Below are positions 23,011-33,507 of a stretch of DNA of 64,000 bases, one piece after another. The position numbers and the translations under genes are program-made. Below the pieces are notes generated by a model. That model did no database searches, was not told the DNA's origin, and saw only the letters and a list, made by a program, of their open reading frames with translations. This stretch comes from Solirubrobacteraceae bacterium. Lineage in GTDB: Bacteria; Actinomycetota; Thermoleophilia; Solirubrobacterales; Solirubrobacteraceae. The stretch covers positions 62,001 through 126,000 of the forward strand of contig JANWIP010000003.1 in assembly GCA_025449845.1 (NCBI GenBank), read 5' to 3'. The stretch's first letter is position 1. Each line of letters starts with the position of its first letter.

Positions 23011-25164
23011 ATGCTGCGTCGATGCTTGGTCTTGCTGGTCGGGCTGGTTGTGTTGGGGTTGCCCGCGCGGGCCTCCGCTGATGAAAGGTGTCCCAACGAA
23101 GCGCAGCGTCCCGCCGGGTCCTACTCCTCGCGGCTGCCGGATTGCCGGGCGTTCGAGCAGGCCTCGCCGGTGGACAAGGGCGGGGCGACCATGTCGGGTT
23201 ATGAAGGTGTGGTTCATGCCTCGCCGTCGGGAGATCGCATCGTGTTTGAAGTGCCGTCGAACATGCCCGGCGCCGAAGGCGGGTACAGTCCGCAGCTGTT
23301 CCTCGCCAGTCGGAAGGAAGAAGCCTGGTCAAGCCGAGGATTACCGATGCCGTTTCAGCCGCATGGGTTCAGCTCGGTGGTAGGTTGGAGCGACGATCTG
23401 TCTGAGGTGCTCGACCAGACAGTTGACTATACACCGGGGTCCGGTGATGGCCTGTATATGCGCGATGGTGCGACCGGTGCTCTGCACGTGCTTGTGTCCC
23501 CATTTGGTAATGGTGAGGAACAGGCTCATCCGGCGGGCTTCAGTGCGGACGGGTCTCGTCTGATCTTTGAGTCATCAGAACCCTTGTTACCAAGTGCTCC
23601 GGCGGGTCATGTGAATCTTTATGAACTGCATGCGGGTGTGTTGAGTCTCGCGGGTGTGTTACCTGATGGGAGCTCGCCGCCAGGCGGGTCGTTCGCGGGT
23701 CCGTACGACTGGGGCAATGGACATACCGAACAAGGGGGCGCAACCCGGGAATATTTTACGCAGAACACGATTTCGAGCGATGGGTCGCGTGTGTTCTTTA
23801 CTGCTGGAGGCACCGATCAGATTTATGTTCGTGAGAATGGCGAACGCACGGTGCAGGTGTCTGCATCGCAAAGGTCAGTTCCCGATCCCAATGGTGTCAA
23901 GCCGGCGGTGTTCCTTGGCGCGACCTCGGATGGTTCGTTTGTCTTTTTCATGAGCTGCGAGAAGTTGACCAACGACTCCACGGCGGTATCCACTGCCGAA
24001 CCGTCCTGCAGCGAACGCGGCGAAGGTGAGGATCTCTATGAGTACAGTGTCGACAGCGGCGCCTTGAGCGATCTCACCGTTGACAGGAATCCCGCCGACA
24101 CGGTCGGCGCTGCCGTGCAGGGCGTGCTGGGCATGGACAGCGGTCCCAACGGCGAGTATGTATATTTTGCGGCTGAGGGTGCGTTGGCCCCGGGCGCCTC
24201 GCCGGACACCGGCCCCTGCGAACCCTGCAACCTTTATGTCTGGCATGACGGAGAAACCCGTTTCATAGCCAACTTGCCGGGCAATCGCGCAAAGTTTAAC
24301 TGGTGGCCCGAGCACGTGCCAGTGGAAACATTTGAGGGTCTCCACGCGGAGGTCGCGGCGTCTGGTGGGAGTCTGTTGTTTTCTTCGGAAGGTAGGCTGA
24401 CGGGTTACGACAATGCTGGGATGAATGAGCTCTACCGTTATGACGCGGGAAGCGGTCGTTTGGCCTGCGTGTCGTGTGATCCGAGTGGTTTGGTCCCCGT
24501 GGGCGACGCGAGACTGCAAAGCATCAATGTTGGCTTCAACCATGCTACAGAGCCAGAGGCGTTGCTGCGGAATCTTTCGTCGGATGGCAGCCGGGCGTTC
24601 TTTGAGTCGCCTGACGCGCTTGTGCCGCAGGACACGAACGGTGTTCAGGATGTGTACGAGTGGGAGCAGGCTGGTGCGGGGAGCTGTCGGGAATCGAGCG
24701 AAAGCTTCAGCGCCAGCTCTGATGGCTGTCTGTATCTGATCTCGACCGGTCGCAGCCCCGACAAGTCGTTTTTTGCCGATGCGGCCGCGAGTGGGAACGA
24801 TGTGTTCTTCTTCACCGACCAGCCGTTGGTAGGCCAGGACCAGGATGGTCTGGTGGATGTGTATGACGCGCGTGTGGGTGGAGGGATCGCTGCGCAGAGC
24901 CCCGTGGTGTCGTCGCCGTGTGGTGGCGAAGCGTGCCGGGGTCCTGTGGGTTCGCCGCCGCTGTTCGGTGTGCCGTCCAGCGCGGCGCTCACCGGTGCCG
25001 GGAATCTCACGTCCGCGGTGTCCGTGCCACCGGTGAAGACCAAGGCGAAGAAGCCCAAGCCCAAGAAGAAGCGGCACGTACGAAAGCGCAGGAAGGCAAA
25101 GAAGGCCACCGTGAGCCACGGGAGCGCGAAAAGGGCGCACAAGACGACGAGGAGGGGTAAGTGA
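23011..25164 (+). CDS. Cassette 2 gene A: exported TolB-like propeller protein (short form)
   Basis: A 717-residue exported protein. Signal peptide at residues 1-26 (CLVLLVGLVVLGLPARASA). It lacks the NHL and Fn3-like regions of the cassette 1 and 3 homologues and begins directly with the shared motif (SRLPDCRAFEQASPVDKGGA), then the PD40/TolB-like propeller. Repeated patterns include SSDGSRVFFTAGG, DLYEYSVDSG and GNDVFFFTDQPLVGQD. The last 42 residues are strongly basic. The ATG at 23011 lies 9 nt after GGGAGGGG. The stop overlaps gene B (TGATG). It shows that the TolB-like part is the conserved core of protein A. Confidence 0.75.
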   Translation: MLRRCLVLLVGLVVLGLPARASADERCPNEAQRPAGSYSSRLPDCRAFEQASPVDKGGATMSGYEGVVHASPSGDRIVFEVPSNMPGAEGGYSPQLFLASRKEEAWSSRGLPMPFQPHGFSSVVGWSDDLSEVLDQTVDYTPGSGDGLYMRDGATGALHVLVSPFGNGEEQAHPAGFSADGSRLIFESSEPLLPSAPAGHVNLYELHAGVLSLAGVLPDGSSPPGGSFAGPYDWGNGHTEQGGATREYFTQNTISSDGSRVFFTAGGTDQIYVRENGERTVQVSASQRSVPDPNGVKPAVFLGATSDGSFVFFMSCEKLTNDSTAVSTAEPSCSERGEGEDLYEYSVDSGALSDLTVDRNPADTVGAAVQGVLGMDSGPNGEYVYFAAEGALAPGASPDTGPCEPCNLYVWHDGETRFIANLPGNRAKFNWWPEHVPVETFEGLHAEVAASGGSLLFSSEGRLTGYDNAGMNELYRYDAGSGRLACVSCDPSGLVPVGDARLQSINVGFNHATEPEALLRNLSSDGSRAFFESPDALVPQDTNGVQDVYEWEQAGAGSCRESSESFSASSDGCLYLISTGRSPDKSFFADAAASGNDVFFFTDQPLVGQDQDGLVDVYDARVGGGIAAQSPVVSSPCGGEACRGPVGSPPLFGVPSSAALTGAGNLTSAVSVPPVKTKAKKPKPKKKRHVRKRRKAKKATVSHGSAKRAHKTTRRGK

Positions 25165-28100
25165 TGCTGCGCAAGGGTTTGCTTTCGCTGTTCGTTGTCT
25201 GCACGTTCCTCGCGGTACCCGCCGTGGCCGGTGCGGTGGCAGCGCGGCCGGCGCTGACGTTGACGGTTGTGTCCGCCCCAACGAACTTCGCTCCAGGGGA
25301 CGGAACCGAAAACCTGAACGAGTTTATGGTCCAGGTGACCAATAGTGGTGGCGCGCCGACGGATGGTACGCCAATCGTGATCAGCGACGCGGTTCCCGCG
25401 CCTCTGGTATATGACCCTGTCGGTGGGTTTGGGGGTGTGGGTGCAGAAGGCCACGACAATCACAGTCGCGAACTGTCCTGTAACGCAGGGCCGCCTGTGA
25501 CATGCAGGTATGAAGGCGTGTTGCAGCCGGGTGAGTCGTTGGTGATGTGGGTCCCGGTGGATGTACCGTTGGGAGCGCCGGCGAGCGTCGTTGACCAGGC
25601 GAGCGTGAGCGGTGGCGGCGCTGACGGTGTGTCGGCTGGTACTGCGACGATGCTTACGGCGGTGCAGCCGGGGTTTGGTTTTCAGGCGTTTGATGGGTCG
25701 ATCGTGGGCGCCGATGGGCGGCCCGACACGCAGGCCGGAGCGCACCCCTACGCACTGAATCTCAACTTCAATCTCAACACTCTGCGACCCACTCGAACTC
25801 TTGGACGCTATCCGCGATTGGATCCGGCGGGGAACCCGAAGCGGATCGTGACGAATTTGCCTGCGGGTGTTGTCGCGAATCCTGGTGCGACTTTGACGCG
25901 TTGCACGGAGACGCAGCTCGAGAACGACGGCAACGGTGAAGAAAGCGCAACTACCAGGGGCTGCCCTGATTCGTCTGCGGTTGGTACGGCTACGGCTGTG
26001 ATCGGGATCCTCGGTTTTCCAGCGGGTATCCCGATGGCGCTTTACAACATGGTTCCGCCTGCGGGTGTGCCGGCCGAGTTCGCCTTCGATGCCGGTCACC
26101 TTAGCGTATACGTGCATCTGTTTGGCGGTGTGCGTACGGGCGGAGATTACGGGTTGTCTTCGACCGCGAGCGACATCTTGCAGTTAGGGGCAACTCAGGC
26201 GGTTCGGGTTGAATTGTGGGGCGATCCGTCCGATCCGAGCCATGACGGAATGCGTGGACGGTGCGCCAACGGTAACTATGAAGGTCCGCGGCCGTGTTCG
26301 GGTGTGGGTTCGGGCAGGCCGTTCTTGACGTTGCCGAGTGCCTGCTCGGGGCCGCTGACGATGTCGGTGAGCACGAACTCGTGGCAGGAACCGGATAACT
26401 TCGTCAGCGACAGTTTCGCGACGCACGACGCGAGCGGAAACCCTGTTGGTGTGACGGGTTGCGCCTCGCTTGATTTCAGCCCCTCGTTGAGCGTGCAGCC
26501 CGATACACAGGCTGCTGGTTCGCCGACCGGGCTTGGTGTGGATTTGCGTGTCCCGCAGAACGAAAGCCCCGAAGGGTTGGCGGAGGCGAACCTGGAGAAG
26601 GCCGTCGTCACACTGCCGGAGGGGATGGTCATCTCTCCCTCCGCGGCGAACGGGCTGGGCGCGTGTTCTGAAGCGCAGATCGGGTTGGATAACGCCGGTA
26701 AGCCCTCATGCCCTGACTCCTCGAAGGTGGGGTCTGCGGAAGTCATCACGCCGTTGCTGGATCACCCGTTGCAGGGTTCGGTGTTTGTCGCGCAGCAGGG
26801 CAGCAACCCGTTCGGTTCGCTCCTCGCTTTGTATCTGGTCGTGGAAGCCGACGGGGCGATCATCAAGCTCCCCGGCGAGGTGTCCCTGAACCCTCTCACG
26901 GGCCAGGTCACCACCACGTTCGACAAGAGCCCGCAGCTGCCGTTCAGCGAGTTGAAGCTCAACCTCTTCGGCGGACCCAGGGCAGCATTGGTCACACCGT
27001 CCGGGTGTGGGTCCTACACGACGACGTCCAGGTTGACGCCGTGGAGCAGCGAAACGCCCGTGGAACCCAGCAGCTCGTTCCAGGTCACCTCGGGGTGTGG
27101 TGGGCAACGGTTCAGCCCCTCGTTCACGGCGGGGACCGTGAGTAACCAGGCTGGTGGGTTCAGTCCGTTCAGCGTCACCTTCTCCCGCTCCGACCAGGAA
27201 CAGGGGTTGGGTGCGGTGACGGTCAAGACCCCGCCGGGCCTGTTGGGGTTGCTGAAGAGCGTGGAGCGGTGTGGGGAGCCGCAGGCCAGCCAGGGGACTT
27301 GTGGCGCGGGGAGCCTGATCGGGCACACCACCGCCACCGCCGGCCCCGGGTCCGATCCGGTGAGTGTCACGGGCCAGGTGTTCCTCACGGGCCCGTACAA
27401 GGGTGCCCCGTTCGGGTTGAGCATCGTCGTCCCGGCGGCCGTCGGCCCGTTCAACCTCGGGACCGTCGTCGTCAGATCCGCGGTGAGCGTCGATCCGCAC
27501 ACGGCGCAGATCACCGTCACGAGCGATCCGCTGCCGACGATCCTGCAAGGCGTCCCGTTGCAGATCAGGACGGTGAACGTCACCATCGACAGGGAAGGCT
27601 TCATGTTCAACCCCACCAGCTGCGAACCGTTGTCGGTTGGTGGGACCTTGTCGAGCACGCAGGGCGCCACCGCCGGTGTGTCCTCGCGTTTCCAGGCGGC
27701 GAACTGCACTGCCCTGCCGTTCAAGCCGGCGTTCACCGTCTCCACCCAGGCGGGCACCAGCAAGAAGAACGGCGCCAGCCTCGATGTGAAGGTCGGCTAC
27801 CCAAGTGGGGCGCAGGCGAACATCCGCAGTGTCGCGGTCACTTTGCCGAAGCAGCTGCCCTCGCGGCTCTCCACGATCCAGCAGGCGTGTCCTGAGGCGA
27901 CGTTCAACGCGAACCCCGCCTCCTGCCCCGCCGGGTCGAACATCGGGATCGGGACGGCCCACACCCCGGTTCTCGCGAACCCGCTGACGGGTCCGGCGTT
28001 CCTCGTGTCTCACGGTGGCGCCGGGTTCCCCGACCTCGTCCTCATCCTGCAGGGTGAAGGCGTCACGCTCGATCTCGTCGGCAGCATCGACATCAAGCAC

Positions 28101-28385
28101 GGGATCACCAGCAGTACCTTCGCGACCGTTCCCGACGCGCCGATCAGCAGCTTCGAGCTGAACCTCCCCGAGGGGCCGCACTCCGGGCTCGCTGCCGTGC
28201 TCCCCGCGAAGGCGAAGGGCAACCTGTGTGGGACGAGCCTCACGATGCCCACCATCCTCACCGGGCAGAACGGCGCGGTCGTCAAGCAGGCCACGAAGAT
28301 CAAGGTCAGCGGCTGCAGCAAGGCAAAGAAGAAGGCGAAGAAGAGGGCGAAACGCAAGCACGTCAAGAAGGCGCAGGGGAAGTAG
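25164..28385 (+). CDS. Cassette 2 gene B: exported DUF11-like multi-module protein
   Basis: A 1073-residue exported protein with signal LSLFVVCTFLAVPAVAGAVA (residues about 5-24). The DUF11-like domain (VQVTNSGGAPTDGTPIVISD) is followed by the same series of modules as cassettes 1 and 3, with CPDSSKVG, CGAGSLIGH and CPAGSNIGIG marking their starts. The tail is KAKKKAKKRAKRKHVKKAQGK-like, polybasic. GGAGGGG lies 6 nt before the ATG at 25164, inside the end of gene A, so the two genes are coupled. The last 300 residues are nearly identical to those of the other two B proteins, more so than the N-terminal part. Confidence 0.7.
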   Translation: MLRKGLLSLFVVCTFLAVPAVAGAVAARPALTLTVVSAPTNFAPGDGTENLNEFMVQVTNSGGAPTDGTPIVISDAVPAPLVYDPVGGFGGVGAEGHDNHSRELSCNAGPPVTCRYEGVLQPGESLVMWVPVDVPLGAPASVVDQASVSGGGADGVSAGTATMLTAVQPGFGFQAFDGSIVGADGRPDTQAGAHPYALNLNFNLNTLRPTRTLGRYPRLDPAGNPKRIVTNLPAGVVANPGATLTRCTETQLENDGNGEESATTRGCPDSSAVGTATAVIGILGFPAGIPMALYNMVPPAGVPAEFAFDAGHLSVYVHLFGGVRTGGDYGLSSTASDILQLGATQAVRVELWGDPSDPSHDGMRGRCANGNYEGPRPCSGVGSGRPFLTLPSACSGPLTMSVSTNSWQEPDNFVSDSFATHDASGNPVGVTGCASLDFSPSLSVQPDTQAAGSPTGLGVDLRVPQNESPEGLAEANLEKAVVTLPEGMVISPSAANGLGACSEAQIGLDNAGKPSCPDSSKVGSAEVITPLLDHPLQGSVFVAQQGSNPFGSLLALYLVVEADGAIIKLPGEVSLNPLTGQVTTTFDKSPQLPFSELKLNLFGGPRAALVTPSGCGSYTTTSRLTPWSSETPVEPSSSFQVTSGCGGQRFSPSFTAGTVSNQAGGFSPFSVTFSRSDQEQGLGAVTVKTPPGLLGLLKSVERCGEPQASQGTCGAGSLIGHTTATAGPGSDPVSVTGQVFLTGPYKGAPFGLSIVVPAAVGPFNLGTVVVRSAVSVDPHTAQITVTSDPLPTILQGVPLQIRTVNVTIDREGFMFNPTSCEPLSVGGTLSSTQGATAGVSSRFQAANCTALPFKPAFTVSTQAGTSKKNGASLDVKVGYPSGAQANIRSVAVTLPKQLPSRLSTIQQACPEATFNANPASCPAGSNIGIGTAHTPVLANPLTGPAFLVSHGGAGFPDLVLILQGEGVTLDLVGSIDIKHGITSSTFATVPDAPISSFELNLPEGPHSGLAAVLPAKAKGNLCGTSLTMPTILTGQNGAVVKQATKIKVSGCSKAKKKAKKRAKRKHVKKAQGK

Positions 28386-28406
28386 GCAGGAGCGGTGGCT
28401 GCTCTC

Positions 28407-29402
28407 ATGGCACCTCGTGACACCACGGCCGGGACGCGTGAACGCGCGCGCCCGGCCAGGGACGGCCTGCCCCGTGAGCATGTGAGTGAGATCCAGCGGA
28501 TGCGGATCTTGGCGGCGATGGCGGAGGTCGCCTCCGAACGGGGTGCGGGTTCGGTGACGGTCGCGCATGTGGTTGCCCGCGCTGGTGTCTCACGCCGCAC
28601 GTTCTATGACCTGTTCGCGGACCGCGAGGAGTGCTTCCTGGCGGCGTTTGAGGAGGCGGTCGGCCGCGTCGGCGCGCGGGTGATCGCGGCCTGCGAGCGC
28701 GAGTCCGCGTGGCGGGAGCGGATCAGGGCGGGCCTGTGGGAGTTGCTTGTTTGGCTGGATGAGGAGCCTGCGCAGGCTCGGCTGTGTGTGGTGGAGTCGC
28801 TGGCGGCGGGCCCGCTTGTGCTGGAGCGTCGTGCGGTAGTGGTGCGAGCGCTGGTGCACGCGATCGATGAGGGTCGGCAAGCCGCGCCGTCAAGTACACG
28901 CAAGCCGTCGCGGTTGCCCCCGTTGACGGCGGAGGGTGTGGTGGGTGCGGTGTTGTCGGTGATCCACACCCGTCTCTCGGACCCGAAGGCCAACCCGCTC
29001 AGGGGTTTGTTGGGTGAGTTGATGAGCGTCATCGTGATGCCCTACCTCGGCCAAGCGGCGGCACAGAAGGAGCTGGGCAGACCGGCACCCCAACTCAAAA
29101 CAAAAACTACGCCCGCGCGCCGCGACCCGTTGGATGGTCTGGACATGCGGATCACGTACCGCACCGTGCGCGTGCTGATGACGATCGCCGCGAACCCCGA
29201 CGCGAGCAACCGCAAGATCGCGAGCGAGGCGGGCATCGGCGACCAGGGGCAGGTGTCGAAGCTGCTCGCGCGCCTTGAGCACCTGGGTCTGATCCACAAC
29301 ACCGGCGTCGGCCCCGCCAAGGGGGCGCCCAACGCGTGGGCGCTGACCGCGCGCGGGCAGCAGGTCGAGCAGGCCATCACCGTGCAGACGGCCCCGCGCT
29401 GA
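28407..29402 (+). CDS. Cassette 2 gene C: TetR regulator with C-terminal winged helix
   Basis: A 331-residue homologue of the cassette 1 regulator. The TetR HTH (GSVTVAHVVARAGVSRRTF) is at about residues 40-75. The C-terminal winged helix (IGDQGQVSKLLARLEHLGLI, then KGAPNAWALTARG) covers about 240-325. Start 28407 (MAPRDTTAG) aligns with the cassette 1 start; a GTG at 28395 is possible but is only 2 nt from the GGAG. It ends 48 bp before metG, so cassette transcription could run into metG. Confidence 0.85.
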   Translation: MAPRDTTAGTRERARPARDGLPREHVSEIQRMRILAAMAEVASERGAGSVTVAHVVARAGVSRRTFYDLFADREECFLAAFEEAVGRVGARVIAACERESAWRERIRAGLWELLVWLDEEPAQARLCVVESLAAGPLVLERRAVVVRALVHAIDEGRQAAPSSTRKPSRLPPLTAEGVVGAVLSVIHTRLSDPKANPLRGLLGELMSVIVMPYLGQAAAQKELGRPAPQLKTKTTPARRDPLDGLDMRITYRTVRVLMTIAANPDASNRKIASEAGIGDQGQVSKLLARLEHLGLIHNTGVGPAKGAPNAWALTARGQQVEQAITVQTAPR

Positions 29403-29450
29403 AAGGGTCCACGCCCCTCGGTCCGTCCCTCGCCCGGTAGCCTGGCAAGC

Positions 29451-30941
<1,491 letters not shown>

Positions 30942-30961
30942 AGCAATGCCAAGCCGGCAAA

Positions 30962-30997
30962 GGTAGAATGGTGCCTAGTCATGGTAGAATGGCACCC
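30962..30997 (+). promoter_or_regulatory. Promoter with tandem and inverted repeats before VapB
   Basis: GGTAGAATGG occurs twice (30962-30971 and 30983-30992), 21 bp apart, two helical turns. GGTGCC and GGCACC also form an inverted repeat spanning the second copy. TAGAAT at 30985-30990 lies 7 nt before the GTG at 30998, giving a leaderless message. This is a likely VapBC autorepression site. Confidence 0.55.
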
Positions 30998-31252
30998 GTG
31001 TCTTTGAACGTGAAGAATCCAGAAGCTCACGAGCTGGCACGCGAGCTGGCCGAGCTGACAGGGGAGAGCATGAGCGCGGCCGTCACGATCGCGGTGCGGG
31101 AGCGGCGTGACAGGGTGCTTGCCGATCGCTCAGGCGGCCTAGCGCAGCGGATGCTCGAGATCGGCAAGGACTGCGCGGGGCGGCTGCCGGAGAAGGTGCG
31201 GAGGATCGACCACGGCGAGCTGCTCTACGACGAGCGCGGCCTGCCGGCATGA
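30998..31252 (+). CDS. VapB-type antitoxin (Rv0623-like)
   Basis: An 84-residue antitoxin, MSLNVKNPEAHELARELAEL then TGESMSAAVTIAVRER, a standard RHH-like opening of the PSK/VapB group. The C-terminus (VRRIDHGELLYDERGLPA) is the toxin-binding part. The GTG at 30998 is preferred over an ATG at 30968 because it matches the family and the -10 box. The stop overlaps the VapC start as ATGA. Confidence 0.8.
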   Translation: MSLNVKNPEAHELARELAELTGESMSAAVTIAVRERRDRVLADRSGGLAQRMLEIGKDCAGRLPEKVRRIDHGELLYDERGLPA

Positions 31253-31656
31253 TCATCGACACCTCGGCCCTCGTCGCGATCCTGCGCGCCGAGCCAGAGG
31301 CGGCGGCGTGCGCGGATGCGATCGAGTCTGCCGGCACGCGCCGGCTGTCGGCGGCGAGTTACGTAGAGGTCGGAGCCGTGATCGACCGCGCGGGCGACGC
31401 GATCGCCAGCCGCCGCGTCGAGGAGCTGCTGTCCGTCTCGGGCATCGAGATCGAGGCCGTGAGCGCGAGCCAGGCGCGGATCGCGCGCGAGGCCTATCGC
31501 GATTTCGGCAAGGGCAGCGGACACCCCGCCGGGCTGAACTTCGGCGACTGCTTCTCCTACGCGCTGGCCAAGGTCACGGCAGAGCCGCTGCTGTTCAAAG
31601 GCGAGGACTTCCGGCACACCGACATCGCCCCTGCCCTCGTGGACCCTGGGATATAG
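31249..31656 (+). CDS. VapC-type PIN-domain ribonuclease
   Basis: A 135-residue toxin. MIIDTSALVAILRAEPEA carries the first catalytic Asp, ASYVEVGAVID the conserved Glu, and LNFGDCFSYALAKVTAEPLLFKGEDF the C-terminal acidic and Lys/Gly motifs of the VapC30-like group. It is expected to cleave tRNA or rRNA. The gene overlaps its antitoxin by 4 bp and ends 28 bp before tatD. Confidence 0.88.
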   Translation: MIIDTSALVAILRAEPEAAACADAIESAGTRRLSAASYVEVGAVIDRAGDAIASRRVEELLSVSGIEIEAVSASQARIAREAYRDFGKGSGHPAGLNFGDCFSYALAKVTAEPLLFKGEDFRHTDIAPALVDPGI

Positions 31657-31684
31657 CCGGCGCTCTGAAGAGCTGGATGCGGCC

Positions 31685-32434
31685 ATGATCGACAGCCACA
31701 CCCACCTGCACCTGTGCGAGGGCACGCCGGCCGAGCTGGTGGAGCGCGCCGTGGCGGCGGGCGTCACGAAGCTGCTCACGGTAGGCACCGACGGCGCCTC
31801 CTGCCGCGCGGCGCTTGCGGCGGCCGAGGCCTTCCCGCAGGTGTACGCGGCGGTCGGCCGCCACCCCACCAACGCGCACGGCTTCGACGCCGCCGACCTG
31901 GCCGAGCTGAAGGCGCTGGCGGCGCACCCGCGCTGCCTGGCGATCGGCGAGACGGGCCTTGACTTCTACCGCGAGGGCCCCACGCGCGAGGACCAGGAAC
32001 GCGCGTTCAGCGCGCAGATCGAGCTGGCGCGCGAGCTGGGCAAGCCGCTGATCATCCACACGCGCGCGGCCGACGAGGCAACCATGACCCATCTGGCGCG
32101 CGAGGCCGACGGCGTGAGCGTCGTGATGCACTGCTTCTCGATGCCCGAGCAGCTAGATGAGTGCCTGGAGCGCGGCTACGCGATCAGCTTTGCCGGCAAC
32201 GTCACCTACAAGAGCGCCCAGGACCTCGCGCGCGCCGCGCGCTGCGTCCCGGCGGATCGCCTGCTGGTCGAGACGGACGCCCCCTACCTGACCCCCCAGA
32301 AGGTGCGCAAGTACAAGAACGAACCGGCCTTCGTGGCTCATACGCTGAGTTTTTTGGAGGAGTTGAGAGGGGTATCGCACCTCGAGCTAGAGGCCGCGAC
32401 AGAGGCCACGGCGGCGCGCGTGTTTGGCTGGTAG
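31685..32434 (+). CDS. tatD: TatD-family metal-dependent hydrolase
   Basis: The 249-residue TIM-barrel protein has the metal-binding motif MIDSHTHLHL, the GETGLDFYRE motif near residue 90 (conserved Glu), PLIIHTRAADEAT with its His, MHCFSMPEQ and LVETDAPYLTP, all as in TatD DNases. It probably acts as a 3'-5' exonuclease or related phosphoesterase in nucleic acid repair. It is normally followed by rsmA (ksgA). Here a MazF pair and cassette 3 intervene. Confidence 0.92.
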   Translation: MIDSHTHLHLCEGTPAELVERAVAAGVTKLLTVGTDGASCRAALAAAEAFPQVYAAVGRHPTNAHGFDAADLAELKALAAHPRCLAIGETGLDFYREGPTREDQERAFSAQIELARELGKPLIIHTRAADEATMTHLAREADGVSVVMHCFSMPEQLDECLERGYAISFAGNVTYKSAQDLARAARCVPADRLLVETDAPYLTPQKVRKYKNEPAFVAHTLSFLEELRGVSHLELEAATEATAARVFGW

Positions 32435-32445
32435 GGCCGCGGCGT

Positions 32446-32475
32446 TTGGCGTAGCACGATTTGTGTTACGGTGCT
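32446..32475 (+). promoter_or_regulatory. Promoter with inverted repeat before the RHH-MazF pair
   Basis: TTGGCG (32446-32451) and TACGGT (32467-32472) are 15 bp apart. AGCAC (32453-32457) and GTGCT (32471-32475) form an inverted repeat bracketing the -10 box. The ATG at 32482 is 9 nt downstream. The boxes are weak matches, and the arrangement mirrors other leaderless modules in the window. Confidence 0.35.
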
Positions 32476-32481
32476 CAGGCG

Positions 32482-32730
32482 ATGGCCCGTGCCCTGCACG
32501 TCCGCCTGGACGCCGATTCCGAAGCCGCGTTGACGGTGCTGCGCGCCGAAGGGATGAACGACTCCCAGGCGGTGCGCCGCGCGCTGAGCGAGGCTCGTGC
32601 GCAACGCCGCCGCCGCTCCTCGCTGCGTCAAGAGGCGAGTCGGCTCGCGAGCGATCCGGCGGACCGCGGGGAGCTGGCACGGCTGCGCGAGGAGCTCGAC
32701 GAGCTCTCCCCGCCGTGGCCCGCCGAGTGA
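32482..32730 (+). CDS. Ribbon-helix-helix antitoxin of a MazF pair
   Basis: An 82-residue protein: MARALHVRLDADSEAALTVL then AEGMNDSQAVRRALSEA, a classic RHH DNA-binding fold. An Arg-rich linker and an acidic end (ARLREELDELSPPWPAE) that should neutralise the toxin complete it. The stop TGA shares its last base with the toxin ATG (TGATG). Confidence 0.75.
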   Translation: MARALHVRLDADSEAALTVLRAEGMNDSQAVRRALSEARAQRRRRSSLRQEASRLASDPADRGELARLREELDELSPPWPAE

Positions 32731-33053
32731 TGGTCCGCGGCGAGATCGTGCGCCTGAGCGCGCCGCGCCGAACCCGTGGTCACGAGCAGAAGGGAGCGCG
32801 CGCGGGGGTGATCGTGCAGGCCGATGAGCTGCTGGGGTTGAGCACGGTGATCATCGCTCCCACATCGCGCTCCGCGGCGCCAGCCAGCTTCCGCCCGCTG
32901 ATCGAAGTGGCGCAGACGCCCACTCGCGTCCTCACCGACCAGCTGCGCGTGTGCGATGTCCAGGCGATCGCCGGGACCCTCGGCCATCTCGCGCACAGCG
33001 AGCTTGAGGCCTTGGACGACGCGCTGGCGCTGGTCCTCGGCCTGCGCGTCTGA
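32730..33053 (+). CDS. MazF/PemK-type endoribonuclease toxin
   Basis: A 107-residue protein starting MVRGEIVRLSAPRRTRGHEQ. ARAGVIVQADEL, STVIIAPTSRSA, TRVLTDQLRVCD and LGHLAHSELEALDDALALVLGL match the SH3-like PemK/MazF barrel, including the TDQLR motif. It is predicted to cut single-stranded mRNA. It ends 19 bp before the cassette 3 promoter. Confidence 0.85.
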   Translation: MVRGEIVRLSAPRRTRGHEQKGARAGVIVQADELLGLSTVIIAPTSRSAAPASFRPLIEVAQTPTRVLTDQLRVCDVQAIAGTLGHLAHSELEALDDALALVLGLRV

Positions 33054-33072
33054 CGCCGATCCACCTCAGGGG

Positions 33073-33102
33073 TTGACATGGCGGGCGCCTTGTGCGTATA
33101 GT
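33073..33102 (+). promoter_or_regulatory. Cassette 3 promoter (TTGACA-18-TATAGT)
   Basis: TTGACA at 33073-33078 and TATAGT at 33097-33102 with 18 bp between. The spacer differs from those of cassettes 1 and 2 except for the CTTGTGCG stretch just before the -10 box, so this element is selectively conserved. Confidence 0.8.
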
Positions 33103-33109
33103 GCTCGGG

Positions 33110-33507
33110 TCGGGCTTGTCTTTCTGACTCAGTGGGCGAGCGCGACATCAAATAGGTCCGGTTTTGGGGTTCGCCTTCGGGTTGGGCTTCAGCGCTGACG
33201 AGGGATGCAATGGGAGAGGGACTTGATCGCCTTGGGAAGAGATGAGCGATGAGCGTTAAAGCTTGCACCGCGCGCGGCGCGGACGGTGATCGTACGCCCC
33301 CTTCAGGGGGCCTAGCTAGATGCGTCAGCATCACTGACGCATCTCTCTCTCTCTCTCTCTCTCTCTCTTGGCGGGGTTATCGGCCAGTTGGCTAGGTAGC
33401 AGTCCCCGCCGTCTTTCTGCCGCTCTGCGCTTTCGGCGCAGGGTGGCTTTGTGCTGCTCGGGCCTCCCGGGTGGTCGTGTTCTCTATTGCTCCGGGAGGG
33501 GATGTTG
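33110..33507 (+). promoter_or_regulatory. Cassette 3 structured 5' leader
   Basis: This is the most diverged leader. It keeps P1 CCGCGC/GCGCGG with a GCG loop (33268-33282), P2 GCCCCC/GGGGGC (33296-33311), P3 identical (33318-33344) and P4 CTGCGC/GCGCAG (33445-33450 with 33456-33461, or nearest equivalent at the CTGCGCTTTCGGCGCAG segment). A hairpin around CGGGCCTCCCG precedes the ribosome binding site GGGAGGGG (33494-33501). P2 and P4 differ in sequence from cassette 1 but stay fully paired. That is the main argument for a conserved RNA fold. Confidence 0.7.
33318..33368 (+). repeat. Invariant 11-bp hairpin followed by (CT)13
   Basis: The hairpin at 33318-33344 is identical to the other two copies, although the sequence on both sides is diverged. 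The CT run spans 33343-33368, thirteen units. Confidence 0.85.

Noticed and set aside
26706-28568. Minus-strand frame of 620 codons opposite cassette 2 gene B
   Set aside because: Arg-rich shadow frame with no start signal, opposite a gene with a signal peptide and conserved modules.
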